Assembly (NCBI RefSeq): GCF_963678635.1
Contig: NC_087065.1
Span: 39,807,430 to 39,871,429, forward strand
Direction of reading: 5' to 3'
Origin: Symsagittifera roscoffensis
Lineage: Eukaryota > Xenacoelomorpha > Acoela > Convolutidae
Length of the DNA: 64,000 nucleotides
Of the stretch, positions 19,901 through 26,799 are shown piece after piece (the stretch's first letter is position 1; the number at the start of each line of letters is the position of its first letter). Both the position numbers and the translations under genes were made by a program. The notes beneath the pieces were generated by a model. That model was not told the origin of the DNA, made no database searches, and worked only from the letters and a program-made list of their open reading frames with translations.

Positions 19901-21934
19901 TGATATTAGATCATGCTTGTTGAGATGCCCCAGCCTTCGGTGCCACAGCATTGCACTACTTGTCTCCATCTTCGCTTTCGTAGCTAGAGTCATCGCGTTC
20001 CTCTTGAACTTGCACTCCAGGAAGAAAAGCTTGCCGCGCTGCTTCACTGGTAGCCGTCGACCATCCGGTGCCACAAGATGAGAAGAGTCTGATGTAAAGC
20101 TGAAACTAGACCCTCTAGCTATTGCTGAGCTCACACTCATCAGATTCACGTTGTAGCTCGGCACAAACAGCACATTGTGGAAAGTGTAGCTCCTCGTCAC
20201 ATCTTGACAGTCTCGTATGTCCACTTCCACCGAGCCTATGCCCTCAATCTTTGATATTGTACCGTTCGGATTCTCAACTGTTGTCCCCTCATCCCATTTC
20301 TCAAAGCTTGAGAAGACAGCCTTGTCGCGCACTACATGATCGGTGCATCCCGTATCCACAATGAGATCATCTCCCTTCATTGAGGTTGTTGCACAACAAC
20401 TGAAGAACCCTGTCTTTGCCTGCTTGCAGTCCCTTGCAAAGTGTCCTTGTTGTCCACACTTGAAGCACCCTTGCTTCCTTGAAGTTGGACCACTTGCTTC
20501 ATTCGAGCCACTGCCTCGAGCACCAGATTGACCACTGTCACTTCTGGATCTGCAATCTCTTGCCAAATGACCCTTCTGACCGCACACAAAACAGCCACCA
20601 CCCGACGCTCCTTTCTTCTTCCTCACAGCTTGCATAGCTATGTGTCCATTCCCAGTCTTCTCTCCACATCGAGCTCGTCTCGAGTCATCATAGTTCCTCA
20701 ACCTCGTTCTCAGCTCTGTAAAAGTCTTGGCCGGCTGGAAGCTCTCCTGCACCACGAAATGCTCAAAGCTGTCAGGCAGTCCGTTGATCACGAGCGCATT
20801 GAAGAGTGTGTCCGTAATTGCTTCCCCAGCTTCACTCAGCCGCGTCATCAGCTCTTGACTTCGAACGAAGTAGTCATCGAGATCCTCCTCTGATCCTAGG
20901 CGCAGCTTCGCAAGCTGGCCTACTAGACTGACCACTGTAGGCCTCTCCACACTGCAAAACTTCTCTTGCAGCAGTCTCCAGGCCTTCGTCCCATCGCCAT
21001 AGCCATCCGCAGCCACGCAGTCGTTCTTGATGTACATCAGTGTGGTGTTGTTCAGGACCAGAGCTAGATGTGACCACACTGTGTTTCGGTTGTCTTTCCT
21101 CTGCTGGATCAGCACAGCTCGCTCCTGCATCTTGGTGTTGTACGCCGTCATCTGGTCAGCATTCGGATTCTCAGGTAGCGTAGGTTCAGCTTCTGGTAGA
21201 TCGTCATTGCCCATCACAGTCCTGAACAGGCCTTTGGTATGCATCAGTGCCACAAACTTCGTCGACCAAGCTGGAAAATCTTCAGACTTTCCACTGAATC
21301 CAGCCAGTTTCAAGTCCATCTCTGCTTTGCTAAAGGCTAGATAAAAGCTAAAAAAAACTCTGACAGAAATCAAATAATTATTAAATCAAAAAGTTTAGAA
21401 ATCTGGGCCCATAACCTGTTAAGATTCAGAGTTAGAGCAAGTAGGACTAGGGGATAGAGGTTTGAGAGTTATCTGAGGTTTCAACTGAGGAGAGAGAAGA
21501 GATACTGATTGTTGAAGAATGAATTGAGATTGTGTTTTTAAAATGACACGACAAACTGAGCATCAAATAGTACCAGTTAATTAATTACCAGTTAATTAAT
21601 TAGTTTATCAAATACCAGCAGACCAGTTGACCTTGTCTGAGTGCATTGAGTTTTATACCAGTTGACCTTTAATTAGGTTTCTATTGCTCAAGTCTGACCT
21701 TGAGTTTGGTCTGGTATTTCACTAGTCTGGCATTGAGCTCGTCTGTCCTCAACATAATATTCTATTTGCAAAGGAAAGATGGGTTAAATCAAAAACATAT
21801 TAGAACATCGTTGGGTGGACTCATAGTTCAAATTTGTGCCGTTATTTGGCTGAAACTTACCAGAGCAAGAGTGGAGTTGAGCAAGTAGACAATGCTGTCC
21901 AGTTCTGCTTCTGTGTAGGTCAGTAACGAGAAGT
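4687..21934 (-). CDS. Divergent rhodopsin-family G-protein-coupled receptor
   Basis: Eight exons on the minus strand: 21861-21934, 16763-16856, 14983-15224, 14121-14286, 13307-13438, 7164-7245, 6292-6482 and 4687-4923. Seven hydrophobic segments appear in order. TM1 has an Asn (LLVNLYCLVV), TM2 has TWSDFFF, TM3 ends in VERYI in place of DRY, the second intracellular loop starts ICRPLQ, loop 2 carries FDCNGCDVY, TM6 holds FCYIP, and TM7 has NSILL where most relatives have NPxxY. The likely role is signalling from an extracellular ligand through a G protein at the plasma membrane. The ligand cannot be named. Two introns lack GT donors: GG after 14121 and GA after 6292. Upstream exons and one exon near the 200-N gap are missing, so the start codon is unknown. 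The stop is TGA at 4687-4689. Confidence 0.72.
6292..6482 (-). CDS. GPCR exon: end of TM5, intracellular loop 3 and TM6
   Basis: Starts after a TTTTCAG acceptor in phase 1 with GFIAIFFYIKANRKF, has a short basic loop 3 with several Ser/Thr, then TM6 with FSLICVIWMFCYIP. The frame runs into TGA directly after CTGAAG|GAT. No GT in phase 0 gives a sensible join, whereas a GA donor (GATTGA) joins perfectly to the next exon. Confidence 0.7.
7164..7245 (-). CDS. GPCR exon: extracellular loop 2 and start of TM5
   Basis: An 82-bp exon between a GTTAAAG acceptor and a GTAAGT donor, phase 0 in and 1 out. It encodes NLFDCNGCDVYAIDRYF and the first half of TM5. One of its two cysteines should form the conserved disulphide to the top of TM3. 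Confidence 0.7.
7650..8190. repeat. Degenerate array of a TTCGACC/CTCGACC-rich repeat
   Basis: Two blocks (about 7650-7850 and 8060-8190) are built from imperfect copies of a unit near 30 bp, roughly TTTCGACCGTGCTCGACC followed by AAGTTTTGATAT. The blocks lie in the GPCR intron between the loop-2 and TM4 exons. ORFs crossing them appear to be by-products of the repeat. Confidence 0.7.
8400..9920. other. GPCR intron, no coding exon seen
   Basis: AT-rich sequence with a minus-strand copy of repeat family C at about 9398-9450 (GATAGCCAG, TGTGCAAGTAGC). No splice-flanked reading frame was found. Confidence 0.4.
9930..10660 (+). repeat. Repeat family A, diverged copy in two pieces
   Basis: Matches the 26262-26795 copy in order: CTCCGACTGCCTTTTAAAGG at the left, then AATTCTAAGACGGAT, ACGCGAAATA-like core motifs, GATCACAGGTGAAA, TTTGAGCTCA, and a right end with a poly-A tract and CACTCGAGCTC. 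The core appears twice (about 10090-10200 and 10340-10660), so this copy is rearranged or nested. Confidence 0.6.
10700..12870. other. GPCR intron, no coding exon seen
   Basis: AT-rich sequence with a family C copy at about 12010-12060 (minus). Overlapping ORFs at 12160-12489 on both strands have low-complexity composition and no recognisable domain. Confidence 0.35.
12880..12998 (-). mobile_element. Truncated hAT-like MITE fragment
   Basis: Reads on the minus strand as the left end of the MITE at 14318-14705: GTGCATCTAGGATTTTCTCG, a G-rich run, then AAAATTTTG and a GGCC/TTTTTTTT stretch. The other end is missing. Confidence 0.6.
13307..13438 (-). CDS. GPCR exon: intracellular loop 2 and TM4
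   Basis: A 132-bp exon in phase 0 between CTTTCAG and GTGAGC. It starts ICRPLQADILLSKSRRI, the usual continuation of an ERY motif, then carries TM4 (AYSIITLVLFALPTAFLI) and ends HGAGRQYW. Confidence 0.75.
14121..14286 (-). CDS. GPCR exon: extracellular loop 1 and TM3 with ERY motif
   Basis: Starts after a CTCTAG acceptor in phase 2 with KLPLLKLDCDWLW and carries TM3 ending GGMAVERYIQ. The natural join to ICRPLQ needs a cut at ATTCAG|GGAAGC. The frame otherwise runs on through 25 codons to a stop with no GT donor. Exon length (166 bp) and phase fit this GG donor exactly. GTAAGC would be a perfect consensus, so the site differs by one base. Confidence 0.7.
14318..14705. mobile_element. hAT-type MITE, 388 bp, with 8-bp target duplication
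   Basis: Terminal inverted repeats CAGGGGCGCATCTAGG at the left and CTAAATCCGCCCCTG at the right. The element is flanked by the perfect duplication TTAGAAAT (14310-14317 and 14706-14713). Eight-bp duplications and CAGGGGCGG-like ends are typical of hAT transposons. It has no transposase ORF. It lies in the GPCR intron between the TM2 and TM3 exons. Confidence 0.88.
14983..15224 (-). CDS. GPCR exon: TM1, intracellular loop 1 and TM2
   Basis: A 242-bp exon, phase 0 in and 2 out (acceptor GTTTCAG, donor AAG|GTGAAA). It encodes a TM1 helix with the conserved-position Asn, a short loop EKDMRRLEF, and TM2 with SDFFF in place of the usual LADLL motif. It ends with an extracellular stretch HFYSDSGE. 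Confidence 0.72.
15324..15675. repeat. Tandem direct duplication, two units of 183 bp
   Basis: GCGGATATTTGGGTAG followed by TTTTTTTTTCATTCAAAC starts both units (15324 and 15507). They run nearly identically to a shared end GAAGGTTTGAAATTGC. The near identity suggests a recent event or an assembly duplicate. Confidence 0.85.
15690..16290 (-). repeat. Repeat family A, diverged copy
   Basis: Minus-strand copy with TATTAACGCGTAAGCGGAT and GTTCCAATTTGATTGAAG at 15730-15815, and a second piece with CTTGAGCTCAAATTT and TATATTTCGTGCTATTA at 16095-16210. Like the 9930 copy it appears in two overlapping pieces. Confidence 0.55.
16557..16756. other. Assembly gap of exactly 200 N
   Basis: A round-number gap, so its true length is unknown. 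It begins six bases past the donor of the GPCR exon at 16763-16856. The phase mismatch between that exon and the TM1 exon means a missing GPCR exon may lie in it. Confidence 0.95.
16763..16856 (-). CDS. GPCR exon: extracellular N-terminal region
   Basis: A 94-bp exon after an ACCACAG acceptor, phase 0 in, with a donor GTAATT six bases from the N gap. It encodes VLRPYNLISNPVAYEKRHY and further polar residues ahead of TM1. It would leave phase 1, whereas the TM1 exon needs phase 0, so another exon or an altered boundary is required. Confidence 0.55.
17018..17072. repeat. Inverted copy of the copia 5' flank
   Basis: About 50 bp (AACGATGTTCTAATA, ATCTTTCCTTTGCAAA) is the reverse complement of 21766-21817 with only a few differences. 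It lies 70 bp outside the broken 3' LTR, separated from it by a purine-rich filler of GGGAAAAA repeats (17073-17143). Confidence 0.85.
17144..17220 (-). repeat. 3' LTR of the copia element, truncated to 77 bp
   Basis: Identical base for base to 21678-21754 of the 5' LTR. It starts with TGTTGAGGACAG next to a GAGTGGGGG polypurine tract and breaks off after 77 bp, so about 260 bp of LTR is missing. Confidence 0.9.
17228..21373 (-). CDS. gag-pol: Copia gag-pol polyprotein, 1381 codons, uninterrupted
   Basis: The first ATG is at 21373, but a start at 21319 (MDLKLAGFSG) better fits copia Gag. Order: Gag; two CCHC zinc knuckles (CFVCGQKGHLARDC near residue 260, CFKCGQQGHFARDC near 304); aspartic protease with VDTGCTDHVV near 340; integrase with an HRRLGH...CEVC zinc site near 480-505 and catalytic Asp, Asp and Glu in FSDIQG, RTDNGGEYS and VAERYN; reverse transcriptase with VLVWVDDIIIG near 1050; RNase H at the end. 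Integrase before reverse transcriptase defines the Ty1/copia group. The enzymes act in a cytoplasmic particle and then in the nucleus. No frameshift or stop is present. The TGA at 17228-17230 abuts the polypurine tract. Confidence 0.95.
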   Translation of the reverse strand: MISVRVFFSFYLAFSKAEMDLKLAGFSGKSEDFPAWSTKFVALMHTKGLFRTVMGNDDLPEAEPTLPENPNADQMTAYNTKMQERAVLIQQRKDNRNTVWSHLALVLNNTTLMYIKNDCVAADGYGDGTKAWRLLQEKFCSVERPTVVSLVGQLAKLRLGSEEDLDDYFVRSQELMTRLSEAGEAITDTLFNALVINGLPDSFEHFVVQESFQPAKTFTELRTRLRNYDDSRRARCGEKTGNGHIAMQAVRKKKGASGGGCFVCGQKGHLARDCRSRSDSGQSGARGSGSNEASGPTSRKQGCFKCGQQGHFARDCKQAKTGFFSCCATTSMKGDDLIVDTGCTDHVVRDKAVFSSFEKWDEGTTVENPNGTISKIEGIGSVEVDIRDCQDVTRSYTFHNVLFVPSYNVNLMSVSSAIARGSSFSFTSDSSHLVAPDGRRLPVKQRGKLFFLECKFKRNAMTLATKAKMETSSAMLWHRRLGHLNKHDLISVVDVGELGFCEVCTASKMHEVAMPKKTENRATAVGQRVFSDIQGPFEVASMHGARYAVSFIDDFSRLAVVKYLVKKSDTLSKFKDFVAEHGTPKCLRTDNGGEYSSNAFRMFCREMQVKQEFTVPNTPQQNCVAERYNRVITEMTRCLLADAKLSKMFWVRAMSTAVRVRNLCPTSSNEHRISSMEMHYGKPSKVNYLRVFGCLAYYLDRGNRRKLDPKGKKSKFIGYDEESKAYLLMDLETKRVVRARSVTFNEDIIPDDFLVDSEQSQTLGLSIEGCIDVEETSTKAITESTNKANDSGAAASVGVTEDDPVETEELEPPSTEPPEQRPTEIPEQRSTRTRNPPIRYGLAYTHASVIAQEPRSYLEAVSGPEREQWLAAMALEVQSLKAMGTWTLVDRPNSRKVIPGRWVLAVKRDAMGQVERFKARYVVKGFMQVEGLDFNETFAPTCKPETKRILLALGAQDDLVLHQMDVKSAFLNSPLTETVYMEQPEGFSSGDNQVCLLQRSIYGLKQAGRDWYQTLSTFLLETGFTRSTNDFCLFTMRGMDDAMIYVLVWVDDIIIGCKLQAEVDRVRDRFTDRFKMDDRGPLAWFLKMQVKRAPGSVTVNQSRYIEDCLERFGLADCKPVGTPADISTQLTKKDCPGAGSEEAVAMQREDYRGIVGSLLYIAKQTRPDILATVTQLSRFLENPGRTHWVAAKRVLRYLKGTKDLELCYIKDPDGFNLYGSADADWAGDVDDRRSTTGYSFHVQRSGAAISWSTKKQPTAAISTSEAEYQAMAAAVQEGLYLRSLLNEMDMTCDGPTVINEDNQSCIKMCKNPVMQKRTKHIDVKYHFVRERVEDGTFALEYCPTENMEADLLTKSLSKAKVDQHRRTLMGCSLTLDKANSA
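21403..21416 (-). other. Primer binding site of the copia element
   Basis: GGTTATGGGCCCAG directly follows the LTR end ...AACA. This is the type of site that copia elements use to prime from an initiator tRNA-Met fragment. Confidence 0.7.
21417..21754 (-). repeat. 5' LTR of the copia element, 338 bp
   Basis: Starts TGTTGAGG and ends ...AACA, the TG...CA ends usual for LTRs. It holds the TATAAAA box at 21651-21657 and an internal CCAGTTAATTAATTA direct repeat. The base sequence next to its start is TAATA. Confidence 0.85.
21651..21657 (-). promoter_or_regulatory. TATA box in the copia 5' LTR
   Basis: TATAAAA about 100 bp into the LTR is the expected position of an LTR promoter driving gag-pol. 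Confidence 0.6.
21861..21934 (-). CDS. Probable upstream GPCR exon, extracellular N-terminus
   Basis: A 74-bp exon between a CCTACAG acceptor and a GTAAGT donor, phase 1 in and 0 out, matching the phase of exon 16763-16856. It encodes FSLLTYTEAELDSIVYLLNS with an N-glycosylation site (NST). The assignment rests on phase and position, not on a recognised domain. The start codon lies further right and was not found. Confidence 0.5.
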
Positions 21935-21999
21935 CTGTAGGGGGGATTTTCGAACAGTCCACTATTCATCAAGAATAAAGTCCATTGGCCGCATTCGCA

Positions 22000-23780
22000 G
22001 CCTCATGTGGAAACAGATGATAAATTGGAGCGGGAGGGGGGAAGGGATTTTAAGGGCGGGCTGATGGGTAATGAAACAAAAGTGACGGTGGGACGATGTT
22101 TCATCAATCAAGGGGTTACAAAAGTATTCGTATACAACCTTGTTTTTGTGCGACTCGAAACCAAGGAACTAAAATACGTGTTTGAAATTTAGAATCAAAG
22201 CAGCAAAACTCGACTCAAAAATAACAGGGTGGACGAGAAAGTTTGGTCAAATAAGATCTTTTAGTGCTTTGGAAGAGCTCAGAAAATCCAGTAAATCAAT
22301 TTAGTCGACGGAAAAAAAGGTCGACAAATTTTCGACGTTTTTTTTAAATTCTCACCCCTCGAGAAAATCCTACATCCGCCACTGGCACAGAGCATTTTTT
22401 AAGGCTTCTAAAAGCTCGAGGAAAAAAGGCTAAAAGAGACCTTAATCACTACAAGACTGGTTGGGGCAAAAAAAACGATCTGAGGTTTTGTTCACTGGCA
22501 GAGCACTGTTAAGCTAACATTTTAAAATCAAGTTAAAATAATGAAAAACTTTTTTAAACGAAATTTTTAACTATACGGGTTTTTTAGGGGTTTTTAAGAA
22601 TTTTTGTTCTTTTAAAAAATGATTTTATGATTCAAAACTTTTATGGCTGCGAATTTGCCTTGATCAGTTTGCACGAAAGTGATATTTGGTACAGCCATTC
22701 TTTAATACTAGATTCAAATATTTTTAAAGCAAAACTTAAACTATAATGACTCGAAATTACTATTAAATTGCAACGCAATCACTCGAACTGTTTTTGAGTT
22801 GATGATTAGAAGTGTTCTTAATGAAAAAAAATGTTTTAGCAGAAAACAGGATGTTAGTTGACTCTCTAACTTAACGAAATATTTTTAATGACCCACTTAA
22901 GATTTCAATTTCGAGATTCAATTAAACCATAATTTACGAGAAACTCAATAAAAAAGAAACTCAAAATCAAACCAAATTTTAAAAACGTCCTAGAACTGAA
23001 TTGAATTGAATTGGCATCGAAAAAGTAAATCATTTTATTTAGAAAGTGACAAAATTACACGCAAAAATGAAGAAAAATGCGCCAAAATAAGTCTTGGCTC
23101 ATTAGCGGAGAAAACGATTGCTCTCAATTTTCACTTTTCACGCAACAGAAGGTCGAAAAAGTCATGGAAATGATCAAAACTGTTGAAACTTTTAACACAT
23201 CAAAATTTTTGTTTTTAAAAAAGTTAAAATCTATTTTAATCTATAAGCAACAACCAAATATCTTTTAAAACTTTTTTCTATACCTTGAAGTGCAAAGTTG
23301 CTAATCTGTTGCGTGCTAGCTAGTTTCAAAGTAGCACCAGAAGCGCTCAGAAAGGAACTCAACAACGGTATGTTTGTTGGTCAGATAATCAACTTTAGAA
23401 TCTAAAGTGGGGTTTCCGACACAATTGTCGACGATCTGGCGCCAGGTCGGAAAAAGTGTTTCGGAAAAAACAGGAGTTGATATTGATTTCCAAAAAAAAA
23501 CGGCACAAAAAGTTCGGATCTCGATTTGTTCGATTGCGTAAAAAAAAGAAACAAGATGCCTGAAAAACTCTTATAGATTTTTTCCACTAATTATTCAGCG
23601 CTGTTTTCTTCCAAATGGCTCCAGATGGCTAAAAAACTCTGCCAGGACTTTAAATAACGGTTTGGATTTCATTTCTAGATGTTTTTAAAGTTGGAAAAAT
23701 GGGAAAACCGGTTGGAATGATTCAAATCTATTTTGAAATGTTTCACAATGAAGCAATGAAAAGTATTTAATAAAATGAAG
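22000..23780. other. Gene-poor AT-rich stretch
   Basis: No supported exon. A hAT-MITE end fragment at about 22297-22387 reads on the minus strand as CAGTGGCGGATGTAGGATTT plus TCTCGAGGGG and a TCGAC-containing body. Confidence 0.4.
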
Positions 23781-23787
23781 AAAAAAG

Positions 23788-24840
23788 ATAAAAACTACTT
23801 CAAAAGTCTGAAAAGCAATCAAACTCAACAAAACAAAACACAAAAAATTCATTTTCTGTTGTTCTTCGTAAGCTCTGCGTTCTCTGGCAAATCTGGGTTG
23901 TCTTGGGATTTCATTTTCCGTTGTTCTTTATTCCACCATCCTTTGGGCAAAATATGAAAAGTTTGTTCACTCCGATCAATTTCTTGCATTCTTACAGATG
24001 TTATTAACCAAACCGAAGATGCAAATGAAGATGGAGATCTGCGCTCAAAATTGAAGCAACTTTTCCATTGAATGAACCTTGGGGAGTAGATAGAGGAAAA
24101 AATATGTTGGATGCTCTCGACACGCCTGAAGAAGTTTTCTATAGTAACCCGTACCGAGAAAATTTTTTATATCTGACCTTTATATCTAATCTATAAATTA
24201 ATACTTTATATCTAATCTAATTTTCTGGTCAAAATTTTTTTTTTGTGAAATGTTTAAATAAAGCATGGATTTTCTTTAAGTTTTATATTTCTCATCTTAT
24301 GTCTAATCAAAAATTATCTATAAATTAATAATGATAAAAACTACTTCAAAAGTCTAAAAAGCAATCAAACTCAACAAAACAAAACACAAAAAATTCATTT
24401 TCCGTTGTTCTTCGTAAGCTCTGCGTTCTCTGGCAAATCTGGGTTGTCTTGGGATTTCATTTTCCGTTGTTCTTTCTTCCAACATCCTTTGGGCAAAAAT
24501 ATGAAAAGTTTGTTCACTCCGATCAATTTCTTGCATTCTTACAGATGTTATTAACCAAACCGAAGATGCAAATGAAGATGGAGATTTGCGCTCAAAATTG
24601 AAACAACTTTTCCATTGAATGAACCTTGGGGAGTAGATAGAGGAAAAAATATGTTGGATGCTCTTGACACGCCTGAAGAAGTTTTCTATAGTAACCCGTG
24701 CCAAGAAAATTTTTTATATCTGACCTTTATATCTAATCTAATTTTCTGGTCAAAATTTTTTTTGTGAAATGTTTACATAAAGCAGGGATTTTCTTTAAAT
24801 TTTATATTTGTCATCTTATTTCTAATCAAAAATTAGCTAA
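23788..24840. repeat. Tandem duplication, two units of about 546 bp
   Basis: The sequence from CTACTTCAAAAGTCT at 23795 recurs at 24341 with about 95% identity over most of the unit, including a 3' section with TCTGGTCAAAATTTTTTT. On the minus strand both units carry a coding-like stretch containing EIDRSEQTF. One copy has a single-base indel relative to the other. A third partial copy of the non-coding end lies near 28590-28640. Confidence 0.8.
24354..24704 (-). other. Coding-like ORF in duplicated unit 2, unrecognised
   Basis: A minus-strand reading of 116 codons with a charged section containing EIDRSEQTFHIFAQRMLEER and, further on, RFARERRAYEEQRKMN. A peptide starting EIDRSEQTF, followed by a similar Arg-Met stretch, is encoded on the plus strand at about 25535-25610. 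The protein-level match between copies on opposite strands suggests a real coding family, a repeated gene or a transposon ORF. I do not recognise it. Confidence 0.35.
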
Positions 24841-24877
24841 TACCAGACTATTTCTGGCTAAAAAAAGCTTCTCCGGT

Positions 24878-24952
24878 TGTGACTCGTACTCCCGACCTGA
24901 GATTTAGCGGGCGGATTTCTTAACTGTTAGGTCACATGACCTGATAATGTAA
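24878..24952 (-). ncRNA. tRNA-like SINE head or tRNA pseudogene
   Basis: On the minus strand GTGACCTAACAGTTAAGAAA resembles a box A/D-arm region, CCCGCTAAATCTC resembles an anticodon arm (possible anticodon GCT), and GTCGGGAGTACGAGTC resembles a box B/T-arm. The T-loop is degraded from the TTCGA consensus and the acceptor stem does not pair well. A functional tRNA is therefore unlikely. Confidence 0.45.
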
Positions 24953-25533
24953 GATAGTTTCAGCAACCTAATGCAAAAGCAACACTTGTTATAACAAGTG
25001 TTAATTTGAATTGTATTGCTACGGCTATTGTGTATGTTTGAAGCATGTTTATCTCGTTGCAGTTGAGCAGTGAACTGATTTCTGGTTATTTCTTTCCAGT
25101 AAATGTTTGTTTCTAAACTAAGAAAGAAATAGATCATTTCTGTAAAGAAAATACAAAAAATTTGGCTAGGTAACTAATATAACATTTCTATATAAAAAAC
25201 AGCCTTCGCTGAGTACGGGGAATGGGAGAAAATTTAGGTTAAAAAATTGATTATCCGGAGTAAAATGCTTAGAGTTAGTGGATACCGGATTACACAATGG
25301 GCGAAAATAAATTTAGATAGTATAACGAAAGTCGTTCAATTGAACCAAAGCAAGCGCTTGCAACGCCTCTATTTCTAAGCAGCAGATAGATTTTACAGCG
25401 TGGTTAATTGATACAATTACACCTCAAGTCAAGACGCAGAGTGGTAACAACTTAAAACTCGGTGGAAAGTATTAGGACTTGAAAAAAAAAACATAATGAA
25501 AAGATGTGCCAAATATCCCCAGAAAAACGCGGC

Positions 25534-25611
25534 ATGAAATTGATCGGAGTGAACAAACTTTTCTTATTTTGGCCCGAAGGATGATGATGATAGAAGATAA
25601 AGTGCGGTACG
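25534..25611 (+). other. Short coding-like stretch related to the 24.3-24.7 kb minus-strand ORF
   Basis: Reads RHEIDRSEQTFLILARRMMM and further to a TAG stop. Twenty-seven bases around EIDRSEQTF match the inverted copies at 23.9 and 24.5 kb almost exactly. Beyond that, DNA identity falls while the protein pattern (F-x-I-x-A-x-R-M) persists. Confidence 0.35.
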
Positions 25612-26261
25612 CTTAGCGTTGGCGCACATGTAGATCCAGAAGACAAAAGCTCGATCCGAGTTATAAAAGTGATGTATATAGACATTCTGAAAGAGACACA
25701 GACTTCGGCGGAAAAGGGAAATAGTTCTACAAGAGAATAATTTACCTGAATTAGAAAGAGTCCTAATTACGTCTTTTATGCTGAGAAGGTGCTGATCTTT
25801 CGTAAACACATTTACAACACTGAAAATTTGCATTTCTTTGTTCGGCTCGGCTCATTTAATTCGGACTTGCGGGATGAGGTGGCTAGGCTTATTAGGAGAT
25901 TGCGAACAAAATTGCTCAGTGGATCCAAACCCGACCCGCATATTGATGCAAGCGTTTGATTGCGTTGTACAATTTCCCCTAAGCGATATTCTTAGGCATT
26001 AGTGAGTGTTGACAGGAAAACAGCGGTGAATGTGCTTCGAGGCAAAAAAAAGGTTTCGTGGATCTCAACAAATACTTTGTGGTGTAAAGACGGGAAAAAA
26101 TTGAGTTCGTACACGCAGGTGGGCTGCCCGTACCAAACAATTGCATATAGATTAGATCTGATTAGCCTTATAGCAGTATTAAATAGATCCAGATCCGCAC
26201 AGATCCGCACAGACATGCACAAACAAAACAGACATGACTCACCTCTGCACAAAGCAAGTAC

Positions 26262-26795
26262 AAGACTGCTCGTAACAGAGCGAAGCCCTGAATGTTCCGA
26301 CTGCCTTTTAAGGTTTATGGAGCAGTAATAACATTAAAAAATTCAATGAAATAAAAAAAAAAAGATTTTTTTTTTCTAAAAATTTGACATTTTTTATGAA
26401 AATCATCCCCCCACACGCCATATAAAGTACAAAAGGATAGATTTCGCTCCTTGTAACAAACCAATTATGGCAAATAAGCTTCTTTTAACCAATTTGGAAC
26501 GTATTCTAAGACGGATTAACTCTCCGCTTACGCGTTAATAGCGCGAAATATCGCGAGTTAATTGTCCCAAATTGGCCAAAATTGCAATATTTAAACCCCC
26601 GTAACTTTACAAAAAATGATCACAGGTGAAATATCTTTTCAAATTTGAGCTCAGGACAACAATACCTTTCGAATGATAAAAAAAAATTCCGTCAAAATGG
26701 CTAGTTAAAAAGTCGAAATTTGTCTGAAGAAAAAAAAACCCACCCCGAGCACAAATATTCCGTTACTTTCGTATCGAAAGTCGGAACAAAAAGTA
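26262..26795 (+). repeat. Repeat family A, best-preserved plus copy
   Basis: About 530 bp beginning CAAGACTGCTCGT and GAATGTTCCGACTGCCTTTT, with core TACGCGTTAATAGCGCGAAA and a right end AAAAAAAACCCACCCCGAGC. Aligns end to end with the minus-strand copy at 59530-60055, so both ends of the unit are defined. No long ORF and no clear terminal inverted repeats. Confidence 0.8.
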
Positions 26796-26799
26796 AGTA

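Larger units (their letters stand above)
17144..21754 (-). mobile_element. Copia-type LTR retrotransposon, coding-intact, 3' LTR truncated
   Basis: The order on the minus strand is 5' LTR (21417-21754), primer binding site, one gag-pol ORF, polypurine tract, and 77 bp of 3' LTR. The primer site GGTTATGGGCCCAG resembles the initiator-tRNA-Met site of animal copia elements. The element sits in the GPCR intron between two N-terminal exons, on the same strand as the gene. No target duplication can be scored because the left end is broken. Intact coding and LTR identity over the retained part point to a young insertion. Without a complete 3' LTR it is unlikely to make normal new copies. Confidence 0.93.

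Noticed and set aside
25564-25833. Minus-strand ORF with a helix-like stretch, thought to be part of a second GPCR
   Set aside because: It overlaps the better-supported plus-strand EIDRSEQTF stretch, and its two pieces do not join in phase with a GT donor.
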